NCBI GenBank assembly: GCA_016928495.1
Contig: JAFGKQ010000245.1
Location: forward strand, 1 to 7,830
Length of the DNA stretch: 7,830 nucleotides
Reading direction: 5' to 3'
Source of the DNA: Candidatus Fermentibacterales bacterium
GTDB taxonomy: Bacteria; Fermentibacterota; Fermentibacteria; Fermentibacterales; JAFGKQ01
Each line of letters begins with the position of its first letter. Position 1 is the first letter of the stretch. Shown one piece after another: positions 6,395 through 7,830 of this stretch. The position numbers and the translations under genes were made by a program. The notes under the pieces are model-generated. The model saw only the letters and a list, made by a program, of their open reading frames with translations. It did no database searches and was not told where the DNA came from.

Positions 6395-7181
6395 CCCCTC
6401 GGTCGCAGCCGGCCTCCGGCAGCCCGGTCCCGTTCAGCTCCCGCAGCATGGACCACTTGAGGAAGGCGTACTGAGCCGAGCTCCAGGAGGCCATCAAGCC
6501 GGGTAGGCCCTCCAGGAAGCCGCCCCTGACCAGGTATCCGGAGAAGAACCTCCAGACCGGCCCGGCCAGGGTACGCCCGAGTCCTGCCCGCCTACCCGCC
6601 AGGTGCTGTTGCCTGGCCCAGAGCGCCGCGTAGCCGGTCATCTTCCGCATGTGATCCTCGAGGTCATCGTAGGGCCTGTGAACGACGTGACCGCAGTGCA
6701 GCCGGGCTACCCCGCCCCCCCGCAGTACCACCTTCTCGTGAACCAGATCGGGCTCGAAGCGGGCTTCCGCACGGCGGAAGAGCCTCAGTGGCCAGTCCCT
6801 GCTCCACGGCCCGCGCCGGAGCAGCCTTCCCATGTAGCAGGTCCTCCTCCTGAGCCTGTAGCCCGAGACGCCTTCCTGCCATTCCCCCCTGATGCAGATC
6901 CTCTCGATGCTCGCTGCCAGATCCGGGCTGAGGGCCTCGTCGGCGTCGAGCGACAGCACGAACTCGCAGCGCGCCTGCTCCAGGGCCCACTGCTTCTGGG
7001 CCCCGAAGCTCTCGAAGTCGTGTTCCAGTACCCTGGCGCCGAGACCGGAGGCAAGCTCCCTGGTCCGGTCGGTGCTCCCTGAATCTACGACGAGCTTCTC
7101 CAGCGCGAAGGGGACGCTGCCCAGGCAGACGCCCAGGTCCCTTTCCTCGTTGCGCGCTATGACCACCAGTGACAGGTCCAA
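6375..7181 (-). CDS. Family 2 glycosyltransferase, WaaE/KdtX-like
   Basis: A 268-residue GT-A glycosyltransferase resembling the beta-1,4-glucosyltransferase WaaE group of lipopolysaccharide core enzymes. It begins MDLSLVVIARNEERDL, the usual first strand with the NEE nucleotide-binding turn, followed by VVDSGSTDRT (31-40), FGAQKQWALEQA (59-70) and the DxD-type SLDADEAL (77-84), which holds the metal and sugar nucleotide. Next come the acceptor-side region GYRLRRRTCYMGR (107-119) and WPLRLFRR (130-137) with VHEKV (147-151). The C-terminal third (about 205-245) is aromatic and hydrophobic and may sit on the membrane. It probably adds a hexose to a surface glycolipid; donor and acceptor are unknown. 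The start is TTG at 7181, with GGAG five bases upstream. An ATG at 7200 is in another frame. It is divergent from a second glycosyltransferase, suggesting a surface-polysaccharide locus. Confidence 0.88.
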   Translation of the reverse strand: MDLSLVVIARNEERDLGVCLGSVPFALEKLVVDSGSTDRTRELASGLGARVLEHDFESFGAQKQWALEQARCEFVLSLDADEALSPDLAASIERICIRGEWQEGVSGYRLRRRTCYMGRLLRRGPWSRDWPLRLFRRAEARFEPDLVHEKVVLRGGGVARLHCGHVVHRPYDDLEDHMRKMTGYAALWARQQHLAGRRAGLGRTLAGPVWRFFSGYLVRGGFLEGLPGLMASWSSAQYAFLKWSMLRELNGTGLPEAGCDRGGEPAQG

Positions 7182-7194
7182 CCGCTCTCCGTCC

Positions 7195-7224
7195 TTGCAT
7201 AGCGGTTATCGGCCGACTTATCTT
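7195..7224 (+). promoter_or_regulatory. Candidate promoter for the rightmost glycosyltransferase
   Basis: TTGCAT (7195-7200), an 18-base spacer, then TATCTT (7219-7224), with transcription expected near 7231. The second box is the same hexamer proposed in front of cca. It overlaps the left arm of the inverted repeat at 7220-7250. Judged by eye and weak. Confidence 0.3.
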
Positions 7225-7250
7225 GCCGGGTACCTGCGAGGAGGCAAGAT
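7220..7250. repeat. Perfect 8-bp inverted repeat between divergent glycosyltransferase genes
   Basis: ATCTTGCC (7220-7227) and GGCAAGAT (7243-7250) are exact reverse complements separated by 15 bases, with the small palindrome GGTACC (7229-7234) between them. The left arm overlaps a candidate -10 box. The right arm overlaps the GAGGAGG ribosome site (7238-7244) of the plus-strand gene. It could be a protein operator or an RNA hairpin that hides the ribosome site. Confidence 0.6.
7238..7244 (+). promoter_or_regulatory. Strong ribosome-binding site of uncertain start
   Basis: GAGGAGG lies six bases before an in-frame CTG at 7251 and 21 bases before the GTG at 7266. Spacing favours CTG as the start, while the family's usual N-terminus favours GTG. 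Confidence 0.5.
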
Positions 7251-7265
7251 CTGGCGCTTTCAGGC

Positions 7266-7830
7266 GTGTCCGGCTTCACCTTCGTCAGGGACGCCGTGCG
7301 TCTCGACTACCCTCTCAGGGAATCGATCCTCTCGGCACTCCCCATCGTGGACGAGTACGTGGTCAATCTGGGGGATTGCACGGACGATACGCAAGCCCTG
7401 ATAGAGAGCATCGATGATCCGAGGGTGGTCATCATCCACTCCCGCTGGGATCCCGACAGGTTCGTCAGAGGCGCCACCAACGCCGATCAGACCAACATCG
7501 CCCTGGATCACTGCAGGTTCCCGTGGTGTCTCTACCTCCAGGCCGACGAGGTGCTCCACGAGCAGGACCACCCCGGGATACTCGCTTCGATGGAGAAGTA
7601 CGGGAAGCGCGACGACGTCGATGGCCTGCTCTTCCGCTACAACCACTTCTGGGGAAGCTACGAGAGGGTCCAGAGGGCCCACAACTGGTACAGCAGGGAG
7701 ATCAGGGCCGTGAAGAACGGCCGCGGCGTCAGGAGCTGGCAGAGCGCGCAGAGCTTCAGGAGGGACGGGGAGAAGCTCCGGGTGGCGGACTGCGGCGCTT
7801 TCGTCTACCACTACGGATGGGTGCGGCACC
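7266..7830 (+). CDS. Glycosyltransferase-like protein, N-terminal part (3' end outside window)
   Basis: An open frame running off the right edge: 188 complete codons from GTG 7266. The N-terminus SGFTFVRDAVRLDYPLRES, then IVDEYVVNLGDCTDDT (27-42), is the pattern of a group of GT-A family 2-like proteins, in which the second segment is the nucleotide-binding strand and turn. The DxD equivalent is probably LYLQADEVLHE (89-99), an ADE form. Further on are NHFWGSYE (126-133), WYSREIRAVKN (141-151) and FVYHYGWVRH (179-188), all typical of this group. Substrate is unknown, but it probably builds a surface polysaccharide along with the divergent glycosyltransferase, to which it is only distantly similar. 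The frame is open from 7203 with no ATG. Candidate starts are GTG 7266 (family fit) and CTG 7251 (good ribosome-site spacing), which would add five residues. Confidence 0.82.
   Translation, partial: MSGFTFVRDAVRLDYPLRESILSALPIVDEYVVNLGDCTDDTQALIESIDDPRVVIIHSRWDPDRFVRGATNADQTNIALDHCRFPWCLYLQADEVLHEQDHPGILASMEKYGKRDDVDGLLFRYNHFWGSYERVQRAHNWYSREIRAVKNGRGVRSWQSAQSFRRDGEKLRVADCGAFVYHYGWVRH

Noticed and set aside
7260-7829. Minus-strand frame opposite the rightmost gene
   Set aside because: It is a Val/Pro-rich antisense shadow of the glycosyltransferase-like gene, which has recognisable motifs on the plus strand.
1-7830. CRISPR array, tRNA, mobile element or defence system
   Set aside because: I saw no regularly spaced repeats, tRNA-like cloverleaf, transposase, integrase or nuclease motifs anywhere in the window.

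Overview
This is a GC-rich, tightly packed bacterial chromosome segment. Nearly every base is coding, genes abut or overlap, and there are many TTG/GTG starts and frequent AGG arginine codons. The content is mostly housekeeping and metabolic. I cannot assign a species. GC content, dense overlapping operons and a FmdB protein with a long acidic tail would fit a GC-rich environmental lineage, but that is inference. I see no phage, transposon, CRISPR, tRNA or rRNA signal.

Layout. (1) 1-1091, + strand: the C-terminal two thirds of histidine ammonia-lyase (hutH), cut by the window edge just after the expected MIO (prosthetic group) site. (2) 1093-4448, - strand: a five-gene run read from right to left. 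It starts with a small putative secreted protein broken by a one-base frameshift (4448-3961). It continues with pdxS, pdxT, a DUF89 metal-dependent phosphatase-like protein and a FmdB-type zinc-ribbon protein. Successive genes overlap by 1, 32, 23 and 58 nt, which suggests one translationally coupled transcript. (3) 4449-4558: a divergent promoter region. (4) 4559-6384, + strand: a CCA-adding enzyme / poly(A) polymerase family protein with an HD domain, overlapped by ATGA with a small unrecognised, possibly exported protein. (5) 6375-7181, - strand: a WaaE-like family 2 glycosyltransferase. (6) 7266 to the window end, + strand: the N-terminal part of a second, different glycosyltransferase-like protein. 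The gap between the two glycosyltransferases holds a perfect 8-bp inverted repeat that overlaps a ribosome-binding site and a candidate promoter.

How the genes work together. PdxS and PdxT form the glutamine-dependent pyridoxal 5'-phosphate (PLP) synthase. The DUF89 protein coupled to them belongs to a family linked to removal of damaged or harmful phosphometabolites, so a role in cleaning up around PLP synthesis is a reasonable hypothesis. The CCA enzyme matures tRNA 3' ends. The two glycosyltransferases probably open a cell-surface polysaccharide or lipopolysaccharide locus continuing to the right.

No wholly new system is evident. The points most worth a second look are the frameshifted secreted gene in front of pdxS, the pdxST-DUF89-fmdB coupling, the extended PdxT N-terminus, and the inverted repeat between the divergent glycosyltransferases.
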